This document shows, one piece after another, positions 1-9,081 of a DNA stretch of 64,000 nucleotides. A model generated the notes under the pieces. It made no database searches and was not told the origin of the DNA. It saw only the letters and a program-made list of their open reading frames with translations. Within the stretch, counting starts at the first letter, position 1; each line of letters begins with the position of its first letter. Position numbers and translations under genes: made by a program. This DNA is from Pseudopedobacter beijingensis (GTDB lineage: Bacteria; Bacteroidota; Bacteroidia; Sphingobacteriales; Sphingobacteriaceae): the NCBI RefSeq assembly GCF_042678145.1, contig NZ_JBHUDG010000047.1:27147-91146 (forward strand), given 5' to 3'.

Positions 1-498
1 AGATAGCGGGTTATTCTTTTCTATTTTATGCGGAATGGTGCGTATGGTTTTTACGTTTGTAGTTACATCGTCACCTTTGGTACCATCACCTCTGGTTACC
101 GCCCTTAGCAAATCACCATTTTCATAGGTCAGGCTCATAGAAAGCCCATCAAACTTTAACTCACATACATATTCAAAGTCGTCACCTATTATTTTTCTGA
201 CACGCTGATCAAAATCGATAAGATCCTGTTCATTATAAGTATTCCCCAAAGATAACATGGGCCACTTATGTTTAACAGTTTTAAATGTTTTGGTTATTTC
301 TCCCCCTACTTTTTGGGTAGGTGAATCCTTACGAAGAAACTCAGGGTGTTGTTGTTCCAGCTTTTCGAGTTCTTTCAGTTTCTGGTCAAAATCAAAATCT
401 GAAATTGTTGGCATGGCCAACTGATAATAGTTATAATTATGCTGATTTAACTCGGCAACTAACGAATCTATTTTATCCTTAATCTCGAAAAGCGACAT
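1..498 (-). CDS. ligA: NAD-dependent DNA ligase LigA (N-terminal part, cut by window edge)
   Basis: This is the first 166 codons of NAD-dependent DNA ligase, which seals nicks in replication and repair. The start ATG is at 496-498 and the frame runs open to base 1, so the rest of the gene (families are usually about 670 residues) lies outside the window. The N-terminal Ia domain is visible, with a HNYNYYQ stretch near residue 20 that fits the NMN-binding region, followed by the start of the adenylation domain with the motif KFDG, which carries the lysine that becomes adenylated. The following ENGDLL and TRGDGTKGDDVT segments are also characteristic. Identity is clear by family recognition. 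Confidence 0.95.
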   Translation of the reverse strand, partial: MSLFEIKDKIDSLVAELNQHNYNYYQLAMPTISDFDFDQKLKELEKLEQQHPEFLRKDSPTQKVGGEITKTFKTVKHKWPMLSLGNTYNEQDLIDFDQRVRKIIGDDFEYVCELKFDGLSMSLTYENGDLLRAVTRGDGTKGDDVTTNVKTIRTIPHKIEKNNPLS

Positions 499-566
499 GT
501 GAGCGAAGATACTATTTTGGAGATAAATTTGAAACTCCTACGCCTCTTGCCCGATTATTTTTCTTA

Positions 567-1325
567 CTATTTATTGATTTTTAGGGTGGTATAAGTTAGG
601 GGTAAGCCTTGATAGACGTTTAGTAATCCAAATTTTTCTATATCTGCTTTTAACATCACCTTAGACGGGATCTTAATGTCAAATTTTTCTACAAAGGGCG
701 AATAATTGAACTGCAAAGCATTCCGGTCAGAGAAAGATGCTATAATTTTGGCATCTGCTTTATCATTAAACAGCTCTGAATTTTCAAAACCTTTTTTAAA
801 CATGGATATTTCTTCTGATTTAGGTACTCCGGGTCTGTTTAAACAAACATATAATGATAAATCATCACAAAATTTAAGTACCTGCAATTGGTATTGAATA
901 AATTCGTTTTTTATTTTCAGCTTATGCATCAAGTGTTTTTGTCTTTGAACCTCTCTTTGGTAAAAAGACCGCCCTGCTTCACTTAATGCATTCTTAAAAA
1001 AAGAAGAATAATGAAGGCTACACAATAATGCAGAATATGAATTCACCCGATCTACCTGTTCTATACCATGCTTATAAAAATAAACCTTAAGCTCTTCAGG
1101 ATAATCTGTAAAATCGTATGGTCTTTTCAAATAATCGTTCCAGATAGGTGCTGCATCTGGTACCAACCAAGCCCTATCATGTTGAAATATGGCAAAACTC
1201 AAAGATTCATAATGCTCTGCGCTGATAAAGTCCTTTTTAAAATGTAAAAAGAACTCGCCTGAAATGGTTGCATGATCGTGTTGTGTAATAAGTGTAAACG
1301 CATCTTTTGATTCTCTAACAATCAT
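567..1325 (-). CDS. DUF3891 family protein
   Basis: A 252-residue cytoplasmic protein of the DUF3891 family, whose function is unknown. The N-terminal MIVRES segment followed by FTLITQHDHATISGEF matches the typical family opening, with two histidines in QHDH and a further conserved FQHDRAW segment, which hints at metal binding (inference). A longer reading frame begins at a TTG codon upstream at 1334, but the ATG at 1323-1325 places the MIVR opening at the start and is preferred. It has no signal peptide or membrane segment. It lies after ligA on the same strand but is transcribed ahead of it; the 68-bp gap makes co-transcription with ligA possible. Confidence 0.75.
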   Translation of the reverse strand: MIVRESKDAFTLITQHDHATISGEFFLHFKKDFISAEHYESLSFAIFQHDRAWLVPDAAPIWNDYLKRPYDFTDYPEELKVYFYKHGIEQVDRVNSYSALLCSLHYSSFFKNALSEAGRSFYQREVQRQKHLMHKLKIKNEFIQYQLQVLKFCDDLSLYVCLNRPGVPKSEEISMFKKGFENSELFNDKADAKIIASFSDRNALQFNYSPFVEKFDIKIPSKVMLKADIEKFGLLNVYQGLPLTYTTLKINK

Positions 1326-1761
1326 ATCCAACAAATATTCCCAAAATATTTAATTACTAACTCAATATATTTTTCAAAAAACGAATAACTCTTCGTTTAA
1401 CAGTCAAAGTTCTTCGCCTTCAGAAGACAGATGATTAAAATAAACCACAAAAATCAACAATATTTTAAACAAATAGAAAAATAAAAGCATAGAATATTTA
1501 CATATTTCTACTAATAACTGTATATCATTCACTTAGGTATTTACCGAAAGATATCTATTTTTTCTAAAACAACCCAATATTTATTAAAATGAACAGGTAT
1601 TTGTTTCTATTTTACTACTCTTCAATAATTCTTAGAGTCCCAAATTACAGGTACTTTCTTCATAAAACATATAATGTTAATTTATATTTCCCTTCCTGTT
1701 TAATAAGTATAGGCTCTAAAAAAGATAATGCGTAAATTTGCTTATTCAACAATATGAGATT
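1326..1761. other. Intergenic region, AT-rich, no gene seen
   Basis: About 435 bases between the divergent DUF3891 gene and the ArsC-like gene. I see no convincing reading frame, tRNA or strong hairpin. The right end carries the promoter of the ArsC-like gene; the remainder is very A/T-rich and may hold the promoter of the minus-strand gene. Confidence 0.5.
1733..1740 (+). promoter_or_regulatory. Bacteroidetes -7 promoter box before ArsC-like gene
   Basis: TAAATTTG matches the Bacteroidetes -7 consensus TAnnTTTG exactly and lies 21 bases before the ATG at 1762. No clear TTG -33 element is visible at the usual distance. The TTG within this box should not be mistaken for a start codon. Confidence 0.5.
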
Positions 1762-2112
1762 ATGAAAGTCAAAATTTTTGGTATTCCTAACTGTAACTCT
1801 GTTAAAAAAGCAAGAACATGGTTAAAAGAGAATAATATTGAAGAAGATTTCCACGATTTTAAAAAACTAGGTACTGATAAGTCTCTTCTTGAAAAATGGT
1901 GTGCTGAATTTGGCTGGGAAAACGTATTGAATAAAAAAGGCACTACCTGGCGAAATCTTGATGAGGCTGAAAAGAATTTGGTTAAAGATCAGGATTCTGC
2001 TATTGCTTTAATGCAAAAACATACCAGCTCTATTAAAAGACCTGTTATAGAAAGTAAAAAAGGTAATACAATTGGCTTTGACGAAGCTTTATTTGAAACA
2101 ACTTTTAAATAA
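1762..2112 (+). CDS. ArsC/Spx-family reductase-like protein (YffB type)
   Basis: A 116-residue thioredoxin-fold protein of the ArsC/Spx/YffB family. It opens with MKVKIFGIPNCNSVKKARTW, in which a single cysteine follows a beta strand as in the family, and a later segment SSIKRPVIE has the conserved arginine-proline. There is only one cysteine in the N-terminal motif, so it is of the YffB-like class rather than a proven arsenate reductase; no arsenic resistance genes are nearby. The frame can be extended to a TTG at 1738, but that codon overlaps the predicted promoter, so the ATG at 1762 is chosen. It may be transcribed alone or with the secreted protein that follows 60 bases later. Confidence 0.85.
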   Translation: MKVKIFGIPNCNSVKKARTWLKENNIEEDFHDFKKLGTDKSLLEKWCAEFGWENVLNKKGTTWRNLDEAEKNLVKDQDSAIALMQKHTSSIKRPVIESKKGNTIGFDEALFETTFK

Positions 2113-2172
2113 GTTGCGTTAAATAATGTTAACGGCTTGATTTATTGATTTCATTATTAGATTTTTGAAATT

Positions 2173-2892
2173 ATGAGTATCAGACTTCTTTTTGCACTAC
2201 TATTATTTGTTCCGTTGTTTAGCAAAGCTCAAACAGCGTTAAATGGTACTGCCTTTGATGCCGATACCAGAAACAAGCTAAATCTTGTTTTTGTGAATAA
2301 CCTAACCCAAAAAGAAGGTGAACATTCTAAACAAAAAGGAGATTTTTCTGTAAAGGCAGAAATTGGTGACCTTATTGTTTTCTCGTGTCCGGGTTATTTG
2401 AGCGATACTTTAATTGTAGAAGACCTTACTCCTAAAATGGTTTTGCTTAGACCTGCTATTATAGTACTAGATCAAGTTGTTGTTACTGCACAAGGTAAAG
2501 CCGAAGATTTAAAACAGGTATACTCCTCTGCTTACTCTTCTGCCGCTACCAACATTTTATCTAAAGATGGTGGAGTTAGCCTTTATAACGCTTTTAGTAC
2601 ACAAGCAAAACAAAAACGGGCTTTTCAAAAGTTTATGGACAGTGAGTTAAACGAAAAAGCCATAGACCAAAAATTCAACCGTCAACTGGTTACTGAACTG
2701 ACTAAGATTAGAGGACAACTATTAGAGGATTTTATGTCTTATTACAGACCTACTTACTCTCAAGTATCTGCCATGAACGACTTCGAACTCAGAAATTATA
2801 TTGTAACCTCTTACAATGAATACATTAAACTCCCGGCCGAAGCCCGTATTTATCCTTCATTACCAAGAACTTCTTTTGGTGGAATGAGGTAG
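2173..2892 (+). CDS. Secreted protein with carboxypeptidase-regulatory-like domain
   Basis: A 239-residue exported protein. Residues 1-20 form a signal peptide ending SKAQ. Residues about 21-107 read as a CarboxypepD_reg-like domain, the small beta-sandwich also found at the N-terminus of SusC-type receptors: ALNGTAFDADT starts it and a VVVTAQ segment ends it. The remaining 130 residues are helical and charged, with no domain I can name. Such proteins are common in Bacteroidetes and are probably periplasmic or surface-exposed, function unknown. The gene ends 5 bases from the convergent ppx gene, so there is no room for a normal terminator between them. Confidence 0.75.
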   Translation: MSIRLLFALLLFVPLFSKAQTALNGTAFDADTRNKLNLVFVNNLTQKEGEHSKQKGDFSVKAEIGDLIVFSCPGYLSDTLIVEDLTPKMVLLRPAIIVLDQVVVTAQGKAEDLKQVYSSAYSSAATNILSKDGGVSLYNAFSTQAKQKRAFQKFMDSELNEKAIDQKFNRQLVTELTKIRGQLLEDFMSYYRPTYSQVSAMNDFELRNYIVTSYNEYIKLPAEARIYPSLPRTSFGGMR

Positions 2893-2897
2893 GTAAT

Positions 2898-3770
2898 CTA
2901 CAAATGCTTATCCATTAGAGTTTGGATAATTCCGTCTACCATTCCTAAACGAGGAACATAAATATCTTCTATTTCTGCCCATTTCATAACCGATAGAAAA
3001 ATATCACTCGCAGGAATAATAACATCTGCCCTGTCTTTATTTAGCCCCACTACATCAATACGTTGTTCAAGAGTAAAGGACTTTAAATAATCGGCTATAT
3101 GCTCCAGATTTTCGTAAGTCATGGCTTCCCCTTCTTGGGTTTCAGACAATCGGTACAGTTTATTAATATTTCCACCCGTACCAATGGCACTTAGCTTCAG
3201 GTTCTTCGTATTTCTAAACACCCAACTTCTCATATCATCCCAGGTAGCTGCTTTATCCTGCTTATCTAAAATCCGTATGGTGCCTATATCAAAAGATTTA
3301 GATTGCCTTATTGCTCCATTTGAAAACAGAGAAAGTTCGGTGCTACCTCCTCCTACGTCTATATATAAATAACTTTTACTTTTATCCAGGTATTCTTCAA
3401 AATGACTGGCATATATAATAGAAGCTTCTTTTCCTCCTTCCACTATCTCTATGTTCATATCCAGCTTCTTGTTTACTTTATCTATTATCTCCTGTCCGTT
3501 TTTTGCTTCTCTCATGGCAGATGTAGCGCAAGCCATATACTCCTCTACTTTATAAACCTCCATTAGGTTTTTAAATGCCTGCATGGTCCTAAAAAAATCT
3601 TCAGCTTTAGGTTTTGATATTTTCTTTTTTCCAAAAGAATCATTTCCCAAACGCAGGGGTACGCGTATAAGAATTGTTTTTTTATATGATCTGATATGAT
3701 GTTCGTTTTTCACTTCGGCAATTAACAATCTTATTGCATTTGAACCGATATCTATTGCTGCGTATTTCAA
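2898..3770 (-). CDS. ppx: Ppx/GppA family exopolyphosphatase
   Basis: A 290-residue protein of the Ppx/GppA phosphatase family, which removes phosphate from polyphosphate or from pppGpp. The ASKHA-fold phosphate loops are visible: DIGSNAIRLL at residues 7-16 and DVGGGSTELS near residue 138. The length fits the short two-subdomain form with no C-terminal HD domain. The gene overlaps the end of ppk1 by 4 bases and is transcribed after it, so synthesis and breakdown of polyphosphate are made from one mRNA. Which of the two substrates is used cannot be told from sequence; the ppk1 linkage favours polyphosphate. Confidence 0.88.
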   Translation of the reverse strand: MKYAAIDIGSNAIRLLIAEVKNEHHIRSYKKTILIRVPLRLGNDSFGKKKISKPKAEDFFRTMQAFKNLMEVYKVEEYMACATSAMREAKNGQEIIDKVNKKLDMNIEIVEGGKEASIIYASHFEEYLDKSKSYLYIDVGGGSTELSLFSNGAIRQSKSFDIGTIRILDKQDKAATWDDMRSWVFRNTKNLKLSAIGTGGNINKLYRLSETQEGEAMTYENLEHIADYLKSFTLEQRIDVVGLNKDRADVIIPASDIFLSVMKWAEIEDIYVPRLGMVDGIIQTLMDKHL

Positions 3771-5818
3771 TTACTGATTTTAGATTTCAAGTATTGATAG
3801 GTTTCAAATTGTGACCTTACTTTTTTTGACAACCTGTTTCTTCTATACTTATTATTATTGGAAGAATTAATCTCCCTTGCTTTCACATTATCCTCAAGTT
3901 GGATGTTAATAATATCTCTTATTTCCTTTTTGATATTTTTAGACAGGATAGGAAATCCTACTTCTATCCGATGATCCAGGTTTCTGGTCATCAAATCTGC
4001 CGACAGCAAATATATCTTTTCTTTACCTCCATTTCCAAATATCCATACCCTGGCATGTTCTAAATATTTATCTACAATAGAAATAACTTCTATGTTTTCA
4101 CTCACACCTTGTATTTGTGGAATCAGACAGCACATTCCTCTGATAATCAACTTTATTTTTACACCAGCACAACTTGCTTCATACAATTTATGTATTGTTT
4201 TTTCATCCGCCAGTGAATTCATTTTCAGAATCATGTATGCTTCTTTCCCTTTTTTCATCTGCTTTATTTCTTCATCTATAAACTGGAACAATTTTGTTCT
4301 GGTTTCGTACGGAGATACAATCAGGTATTGATATCCGGAAGATAATTTATTGGCAACTACTGATTTAAAAAGTTTACTAAGTTCTCTTGTTATTTTTTTA
4401 TTAGCCGTAAACAAACTATGGTCACAATAAATTTTTGAAGTAGCTTCATTAAAATTTCCCGTTGCCAGATTGGCATAAAACATTTTCTCGCCATTTTCTA
4501 TTCTGGTAACCAAGCATATTTTACTATGGACTTTATAATCTAATAAGCCGTGACTTACAATAACCCCTTCCTCCTCTAATTTTTTAGCCCAATAAATATT
4601 AGCCTGCTCATCAAAACGAGCTTTCAATTCTACCAGACAAAAAACTTTTTTACCGTTTTTTGAAGCATTAATTAATGCATTAATAACTTTAGAGTTTTCT
4701 GCTAAACGATAAAGTGTAATCTGTATTTCGGTAACTTTCGGATCTATAGCTGCTTCACGCAAAAAATGTATAATGTAATCAAAAGATTGATAGGGCAAAT
4801 TTATCAGAAAATCTTTTGTTTTGATGCGTTCTATAATACTGTTTTTATAAGTTAATCCCTTTACGGGTAAAGGTTCTATTTTCCGATATTCCAGTGTATC
4901 TCCACCAACATTTGGAAAATCTTTGAAATCTCTAAAATTCAAGTACCTGCTACCCGGAATAAGACTATCACTACTTAACCCCAGATTATTTATAATTACC
5001 TGAAGCATATCTTTAGACATTTCCTCATCATACAATAAACGCATAGGTTTTCCCTTTTGCCGTTTCTGTAAACTTTTAGTAAGTGCTTCTATAAATTTTT
5101 CGCTAACCACTTTATCCAAATCTATTTCCGCATCACGAGTTACCTGAATAGCATAACTTTCTATTTCATCAAAATCAAATGCAAAAAATATCTGATCCAG
5201 ATTGTAACGTATAATATCATCTAGTAATATGATATATTTAAGATCATTCGTTTGAGGTAAAATCAAAAACCTTTTTAAGGTCTGAGGTATTTCTATTAGT
5301 GCATACTGATCTAAAGTATTTTCTTTTTTAAGTCTGATAAAGAAATAAAGCAACTGATCTTTTAACTCTGGAAATGGTTGTTTTTCTGAAAACATAAGGG
5401 GAACTATTGTTGAAAGTACTTTGTCCTGAAAGTATTCTTTCACAAAAGTCCCCCGTCCTACGTTAAGTTGTTTTTCGTTAATAATAAATATTTTGTTAAC
5501 CGTCAACTCCTTGATGATTCCTTCGTAAAGTAGGTTGAATTTTTTTTCCTGCCTTACAACTATCGTCTTAATTTCGTCAAGAATCTTTTTGGGATTGTAT
5601 CCCAACTCTGACTTTGTTTTACTAACAATATTTGTTAAACGGTTTAAAGTAGCCACCCTCACTCTATAAAACTCATCCAAATTGGACGAAAATATAGCTA
5701 AAAAACGTATTCGCTCTATTAAGGGCACACTTTTGTCTGCTGCTTCCTGCAACACTCTGGCATTAAAATATAACCAGCTAATTTCTCTATTTAATAACGG
5801 TATTCTGTTGCCTCCCAT
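3767..5818 (-). CDS. ppk1: Polyphosphate kinase 1
   Basis: A 683-residue polyphosphate kinase, which transfers the gamma phosphate of ATP to a growing polyphosphate chain. The N-terminal domain starts LNREISWLYFNARVL and SSNLDEFYRVRVA. The catalytic phospholipase-D-like half carries the autophosphorylated histidine at residue 431 in YKVHSK, followed by LATGNFNEATSKIY, and the second conserved histidine in YLEHAR near the C-terminus. Length is normal for Ppk1. The ATG overlaps nothing upstream; ppx overlaps its 3' end by 4 bases, giving a two-gene operon. Confidence 0.95.
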   Translation of the reverse strand: MGGNRIPLLNREISWLYFNARVLQEAADKSVPLIERIRFLAIFSSNLDEFYRVRVATLNRLTNIVSKTKSELGYNPKKILDEIKTIVVRQEKKFNLLYEGIIKELTVNKIFIINEKQLNVGRGTFVKEYFQDKVLSTIVPLMFSEKQPFPELKDQLLYFFIRLKKENTLDQYALIEIPQTLKRFLILPQTNDLKYIILLDDIIRYNLDQIFFAFDFDEIESYAIQVTRDAEIDLDKVVSEKFIEALTKSLQKRQKGKPMRLLYDEEMSKDMLQVIINNLGLSSDSLIPGSRYLNFRDFKDFPNVGGDTLEYRKIEPLPVKGLTYKNSIIERIKTKDFLINLPYQSFDYIIHFLREAAIDPKVTEIQITLYRLAENSKVINALINASKNGKKVFCLVELKARFDEQANIYWAKKLEEEGVIVSHGLLDYKVHSKICLVTRIENGEKMFYANLATGNFNEATSKIYCDHSLFTANKKITRELSKLFKSVVANKLSSGYQYLIVSPYETRTKLFQFIDEEIKQMKKGKEAYMILKMNSLADEKTIHKLYEASCAGVKIKLIIRGMCCLIPQIQGVSENIEVISIVDKYLEHARVWIFGNGGKEKIYLLSADLMTRNLDHRIEVGFPILSKNIKKEIRDIINIQLEDNVKAREINSSNNNKYRRNRLSKKVRSQFETYQYLKSKISN

Positions 5819-5865
5819 ATTACTGGCTTATCAAGCCTTCTAGAAACAGCTAAATTACTAAACCA

Positions 5866-6753
5866 TTATTTCGTTAATGTTTCCTTTTTATCATCTTTAT
5901 TTACCTCAGGAGTAGAAACAGCATTGATTTTATCTACAGACTTACTGTCTGCCGCTGGTTTTGGTATAGCCTTAGAAGTATTAATTGTTTTTGGTTTTAC
6001 CGCAGCCGGTTTTGCAGGTGCCACTCTTTTTACTGCTGGTGCTTTTGCTGGCACTTCTTTCTTCACTGCTGGAGCTGTTACTTTTTTATCAGTCGTTGCC
6101 TGTGATGTTTTTGGAGCTGTACTAGTCTTTGCCTGAGCAGGTTTGGGTGATGATGGTTTTACGGCTACCGGTTTAGCATTTACCGACTTTACAGATGTTG
6201 TTTTTGAAGGAGACGGTTTAGCAGGAGCTACTTTTTTGACAACAGAAGCTACCTTTTTCTCTAACTGATTTGCTTTATTAGCTACCGTAGATTTAGTATC
6301 AGCTACAGCTTTTTTAATAGTTGGCTCTTTTTTTTGTATAGCTTTTACTAACTCTGTCTTTTTTTCTTCTACTTTATCAACTGCTTTTACAACAGATTTT
6401 TTTACCGGCTTAACAACCTTTTTTTCTACCTGTGTAGCTGCCTTTTTTGTATCTGTTTCTACCTTTTTCACTATTTTGGCTGCTGCTTTTTTTAGTTCTT
6501 TTTCTTTTTTATTAGCAGTTTTCTTTAATTTCTTACCTTTTTTCTCTACAGTACCAGTGGCAGATTTTAAATCGTTAGTAAGTTTTTTAGCCAATAGCTT
6601 ACTTGCTTTCCCTAACTCTTTCCCTATCTCTTCTGCGTCATGTCCCAAACTTTTCACAAAATCAAACATTTTTTCTCTAAGGCCTTTGGCTAACGTACCT
6701 TTCGCTTTTTTTTGGACTTTTTTGTCCACTTTTTTGCTTTTCTTTGCTTTCAT
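5866..6753 (-). CDS. Lys/Ala/Pro-rich basic nucleoid-type protein
   Basis: A 295-residue, extremely basic, low-complexity protein. The first 65 residues contain a short helical segment (LREKMFDFVKSLGHDAEEIG) that may be a folded domain; the rest is a disordered tail built of KKA, KKV, PAKP and PAVK repeats, like the tails of eukaryotic histone H1 and the AlgP-type proteins of other bacteria. It has no signal peptide. A role in DNA compaction or DNA binding is an inference from composition only. It is divergent from yajQ with 64 bases between the start codons, and a second small histone-like gene lies about 0.7 kb away. Confidence 0.7.
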   Translation of the reverse strand: MKAKKSKKVDKKVQKKAKGTLAKGLREKMFDFVKSLGHDAEEIGKELGKASKLLAKKLTNDLKSATGTVEKKGKKLKKTANKKEKELKKAAAKIVKKVETDTKKAATQVEKKVVKPVKKSVVKAVDKVEEKKTELVKAIQKKEPTIKKAVADTKSTVANKANQLEKKVASVVKKVAPAKPSPSKTTSVKSVNAKPVAVKPSSPKPAQAKTSTAPKTSQATTDKKVTAPAVKKEVPAKAPAVKRVAPAKPAAVKPKTINTSKAIPKPAADSKSVDKINAVSTPEVNKDDKKETLTK

Positions 6754-6817
6754 AGTATTTTTTATCTTGGTTTATTTAAAGCTATCTTTAATATATCAAA
6801 TAATCAAATTAAAAATT

Positions 6818-7312
6818 ATGCCATCTTTTGACATTGTAAGTAAAATAGACGGTCAGACTCTTGACAACGCTATAAATAACGCTAAAAAGGAAATATTGAA
6901 TAGATATGACTTTCATGATTCTAAAAGTTCCATTGAATTGGACAAAAAAACCAATTCATTGACTATTATAACAGAAAATGATATGCGTTTAAAAGCCATT
7001 ATAGATTCCATTATTTCCAGAATGATGAAACAACATCTGGATCCTAACGCGCTAAGTTTAGAAAAACAGCAATATAGCATTTCTGGAAATATGCTCAGAA
7101 AAGATATTTTGGTAAAAGAAGGTATTGACAAAGAAGTAGCTAAAAAGATTGTAAAAAAGATTAAAGACTCCGCATTAAAGGTACAGGCCTCAATTATGGA
7201 TGATCAGGTGCGAGTACAGGGTAAAAAAATTGACGATTTACAATCTGTTATACAGTTATGCAGAACAGAAGATTTTGGTCAGCCCTTACAGTTTATTAAT
7301 ATGAGAAATTAA
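6818..7312 (+). CDS. yajQ: YajQ family nucleotide-binding protein
   Basis: A 164-residue YajQ-family protein. Members form two ferredoxin-like domains; some bind cyclic di-GMP and act with LysR-type regulators, but that role is not shown in Bacteroidetes. The N-terminus MPSFDIVSKIDGQTLDNAI is diagnostic, as is the KDILVKEGIDKEVAKKIVK segment and the ending DFGQPLQFINMR. The frame is open far upstream of this ATG across the divergent gene, but the family start is unambiguous at 6818. A strong stem-loop 120 bases downstream probably ends the transcript. Confidence 0.93.
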   Translation: MPSFDIVSKIDGQTLDNAINNAKKEILNRYDFHDSKSSIELDKKTNSLTIITENDMRLKAIIDSIISRMMKQHLDPNALSLEKQQYSISGNMLRKDILVKEGIDKEVAKKIVKKIKDSALKVQASIMDDQVRVQGKKIDDLQSVIQLCRTEDFGQPLQFINMRN

Positions 7313-7434
7313 GTTCCTGATACAAATCAGACTTACTGATCTAAGTTTATTCTAAAATATAGAAAAGTAAAAGTCAGATTTTTAGAGAAACAATTTAATT
7401 CTATTGGTAGAGATTTTATGAGAAAGGATATTTT

Positions 7435-7471
7435 AAACAAGTCTGCTAATTATTTATTAGCAGACTTGTTT
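7435..7471 (+). terminator. Stem-loop terminator after yajQ
   Basis: A perfect 16-bp inverted repeat, 7435-7450 and 7456-7471, with a 5-base loop, followed by a T-rich stretch (TTTTAGCTTTT). It lies between yajQ and the convergent histone-like gene and could serve both directions, although the T-rich flank is on the plus strand. Confidence 0.7.
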
Positions 7472-7482
7472 TAGCTTTTCAG

Positions 7483-7659
7483 TTACTTAGAGTTCTTTGT
7501 GTCCTGAACTGCCAAACGTATAGACTGAGCCATAGTTTTGGCCTCTTGCATGCCTTTTCTTAATCGCGTACCTGCTGCGCTGTTTCCTTTTTTGTAGAAT
7601 TTTTCTGCGTCTGCCTCTAAATCAGAGATCAAACCTTTCAACTTTTGAAAATGTTCCAT
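7483..7659 (-). CDS. Histone H1-like (Hc1-type) small protein
   Basis: A 58-residue basic protein: it begins MEHFQKLKGLISDLEADAEKF, then KKGNSAAGTRLRKGMQE and ends near VQDTKNSK. This matches the short histone H1-like family widespread in Bacteroidetes, related to the N-terminal domain of chlamydial Hc1, which binds and condenses DNA. The pattern is two amphipathic helices with a GNSAAGTR turn. It lacks the long basic tail of chlamydial Hc1. It sits 12 bases beyond a perfect terminator hairpin and is monocistronic, with 168 bases to the MFS gene upstream. Confidence 0.85.
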   Translation of the reverse strand: MEHFQKLKGLISDLEADAEKFYKKGNSAAGTRLRKGMQEAKTMAQSIRLAVQDTKNSK

Positions 7660-7827
7660 TTTAAGACTCCTTTATTGATTTTGGTTAATAATTTAATTAT
7701 ATAGCTAATGTATCATGTTTTTCGATAAAAAAAAACTTATAAGCAGCTATTTAACAAGCATATACTTACTTTTTTTCCACATTTTTAAGATTTAAACAGT
7801 TCAAATCACTTTTCTTGTACTTATAAA

Positions 7828-9069
7828 TCATTTAATTTTTGTCTCAAAATCATTGGATATAGGTTTTAAAAATACTAACTGAATTACTAAGGCGATTAAG
7901 ACAATACCTGCTAACATCGCAAAATCTTTACCTAAATTACCTGCATCAGTCGATTTCCCTAAAAAGTCAGTTATAAATGCTCCAGCAAAAACACCAGTCA
8001 TATTCATAATACCATAAGCCGTTGCTCTATATTTAGATGCAACGAACTGACAAAGAATAGGCATATTGTTAGCATCAGCCATTCCATATCCAAAACCAAA
8101 ACAAAATGCAGCACTGACAATATGTATCAATGATCCTCCAAAACCTATTAATAGTAGCGAAGGAATAGTCAATCCTATACCAATAGCACTGGTATACACC
8201 CTGCCTTTAAGATTTATTTGCACCCATCTATCTGACAATATACCTCCAAAAATAACTCCCAGAAATGAAGATACCGCAATCGTAATAGTTGAAATAGGTC
8301 CCGCAGCAGACATGTCTATATTTAGATTTTCGGCAAAAAGTGTAGGCAACCAATTTTTAGTTGCCCATCCCGGTAAACTTGGTACTGTAAAATAAAACAG
8401 AATAATCCAGAAAGAAATATTGGTAAATAAAATACTTAATCCTTTAAAAATAGATTCTTTACCATTTACAGGTTCAGTATCGGTTTTTTCTGTCAATATT
8501 TTTTTATCCTGTAAAAAGAAAACCAACACAGCAGAATAAACAATTCCAACTAGCCCAAACACATGAAAAGCTTGTTGCCAAGAAAACTGATGTGCTACCG
8601 TGGCACCAAAACCTCCCAATGCCTGCCCCATATATAAACCTGTCATATGAATACCGATTGCTAAGGATCTAGTCTTAGAGGTATGAAAATCTGCAATCAA
8701 AGACAATCCCGCAGGAATATAAAGTGCTTCACTTACCCCCATTAACCCTCGTAATATGTACAATTGATTAAACGTAGTAGCATAGCCCATACTATAAGTA
8801 ACTAGAGACCATACAAATAAACTTCCTACAATAATCCATTTTCTATTGAATTTATCAGAAATAATTCCAGAAACTGGACTCATAAACCCGTATATCCAAA
8901 GAAAAATAGCCATTAAGCGCCCAAAATTTGTCGCGTATTGTAATTCTAAAATATCAACCTGCATTGATGGACGCATGGTTGAAAGCATCTGGCGGTCAAG
9001 ATAATTCAGCAAAGCAACTACCCATAAAAGGGCAACCAATATCCACGGATAATATCTGGAGTGTTTCAT
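7828..9069 (-). CDS. MFS transporter, probable sialic acid permease
   Basis: A 413-residue inner-membrane transporter of the major facilitator superfamily, with about 12 hydrophobic segments. The N-terminus LLNYLDRQMLSTMRPSM and the segment ISDKFNRKW between helices 2 and 3 place it in the anion:cation symporter (hexuronate/sialate) branch. It is the last gene of the sialic acid locus, 12 bases after the kelch-type mutarotase, so uptake of free N-acetylneuraminate is the likely job (NanT-like role, inferred from context). Hexuronates or other sugar acids are the alternative substrate. Confidence 0.8.
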   Translation of the reverse strand: MKHSRYYPWILVALLWVVALLNYLDRQMLSTMRPSMQVDILELQYATNFGRLMAIFLWIYGFMSPVSGIISDKFNRKWIIVGSLFVWSLVTYSMGYATTFNQLYILRGLMGVSEALYIPAGLSLIADFHTSKTRSLAIGIHMTGLYMGQALGGFGATVAHQFSWQQAFHVFGLVGIVYSAVLVFFLQDKKILTEKTDTEPVNGKESIFKGLSILFTNISFWIILFYFTVPSLPGWATKNWLPTLFAENLNIDMSAAGPISTITIAVSSFLGVIFGGILSDRWVQINLKGRVYTSAIGIGLTIPSLLLIGFGGSLIHIVSAAFCFGFGYGMADANNMPILCQFVASKYRATAYGIMNMTGVFAGAFITDFLGKSTDAGNLGKDFAMLAGIVLIALVIQLVFLKPISNDFETKIK

Positions 9070-9081
9070 ATACTTATTATA

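Noticed and set aside
706..897. 63-codon plus-strand frame inside the DUF3891 gene
   Set aside because: Shadow of the minus-strand gene.
1762..2112. Arsenate resistance gene arsC
   Set aside because: The protein is of the ArsC/Spx/YffB fold, but there is no ars operon context and only one active-site cysteine, so arsenate reduction is not claimed.
6476..6817. Long N-terminal extension of yajQ
   Set aside because: It is the antisense of the low-complexity Lys/Ala-rich gene; the family start MPSFDIV is at 6818.
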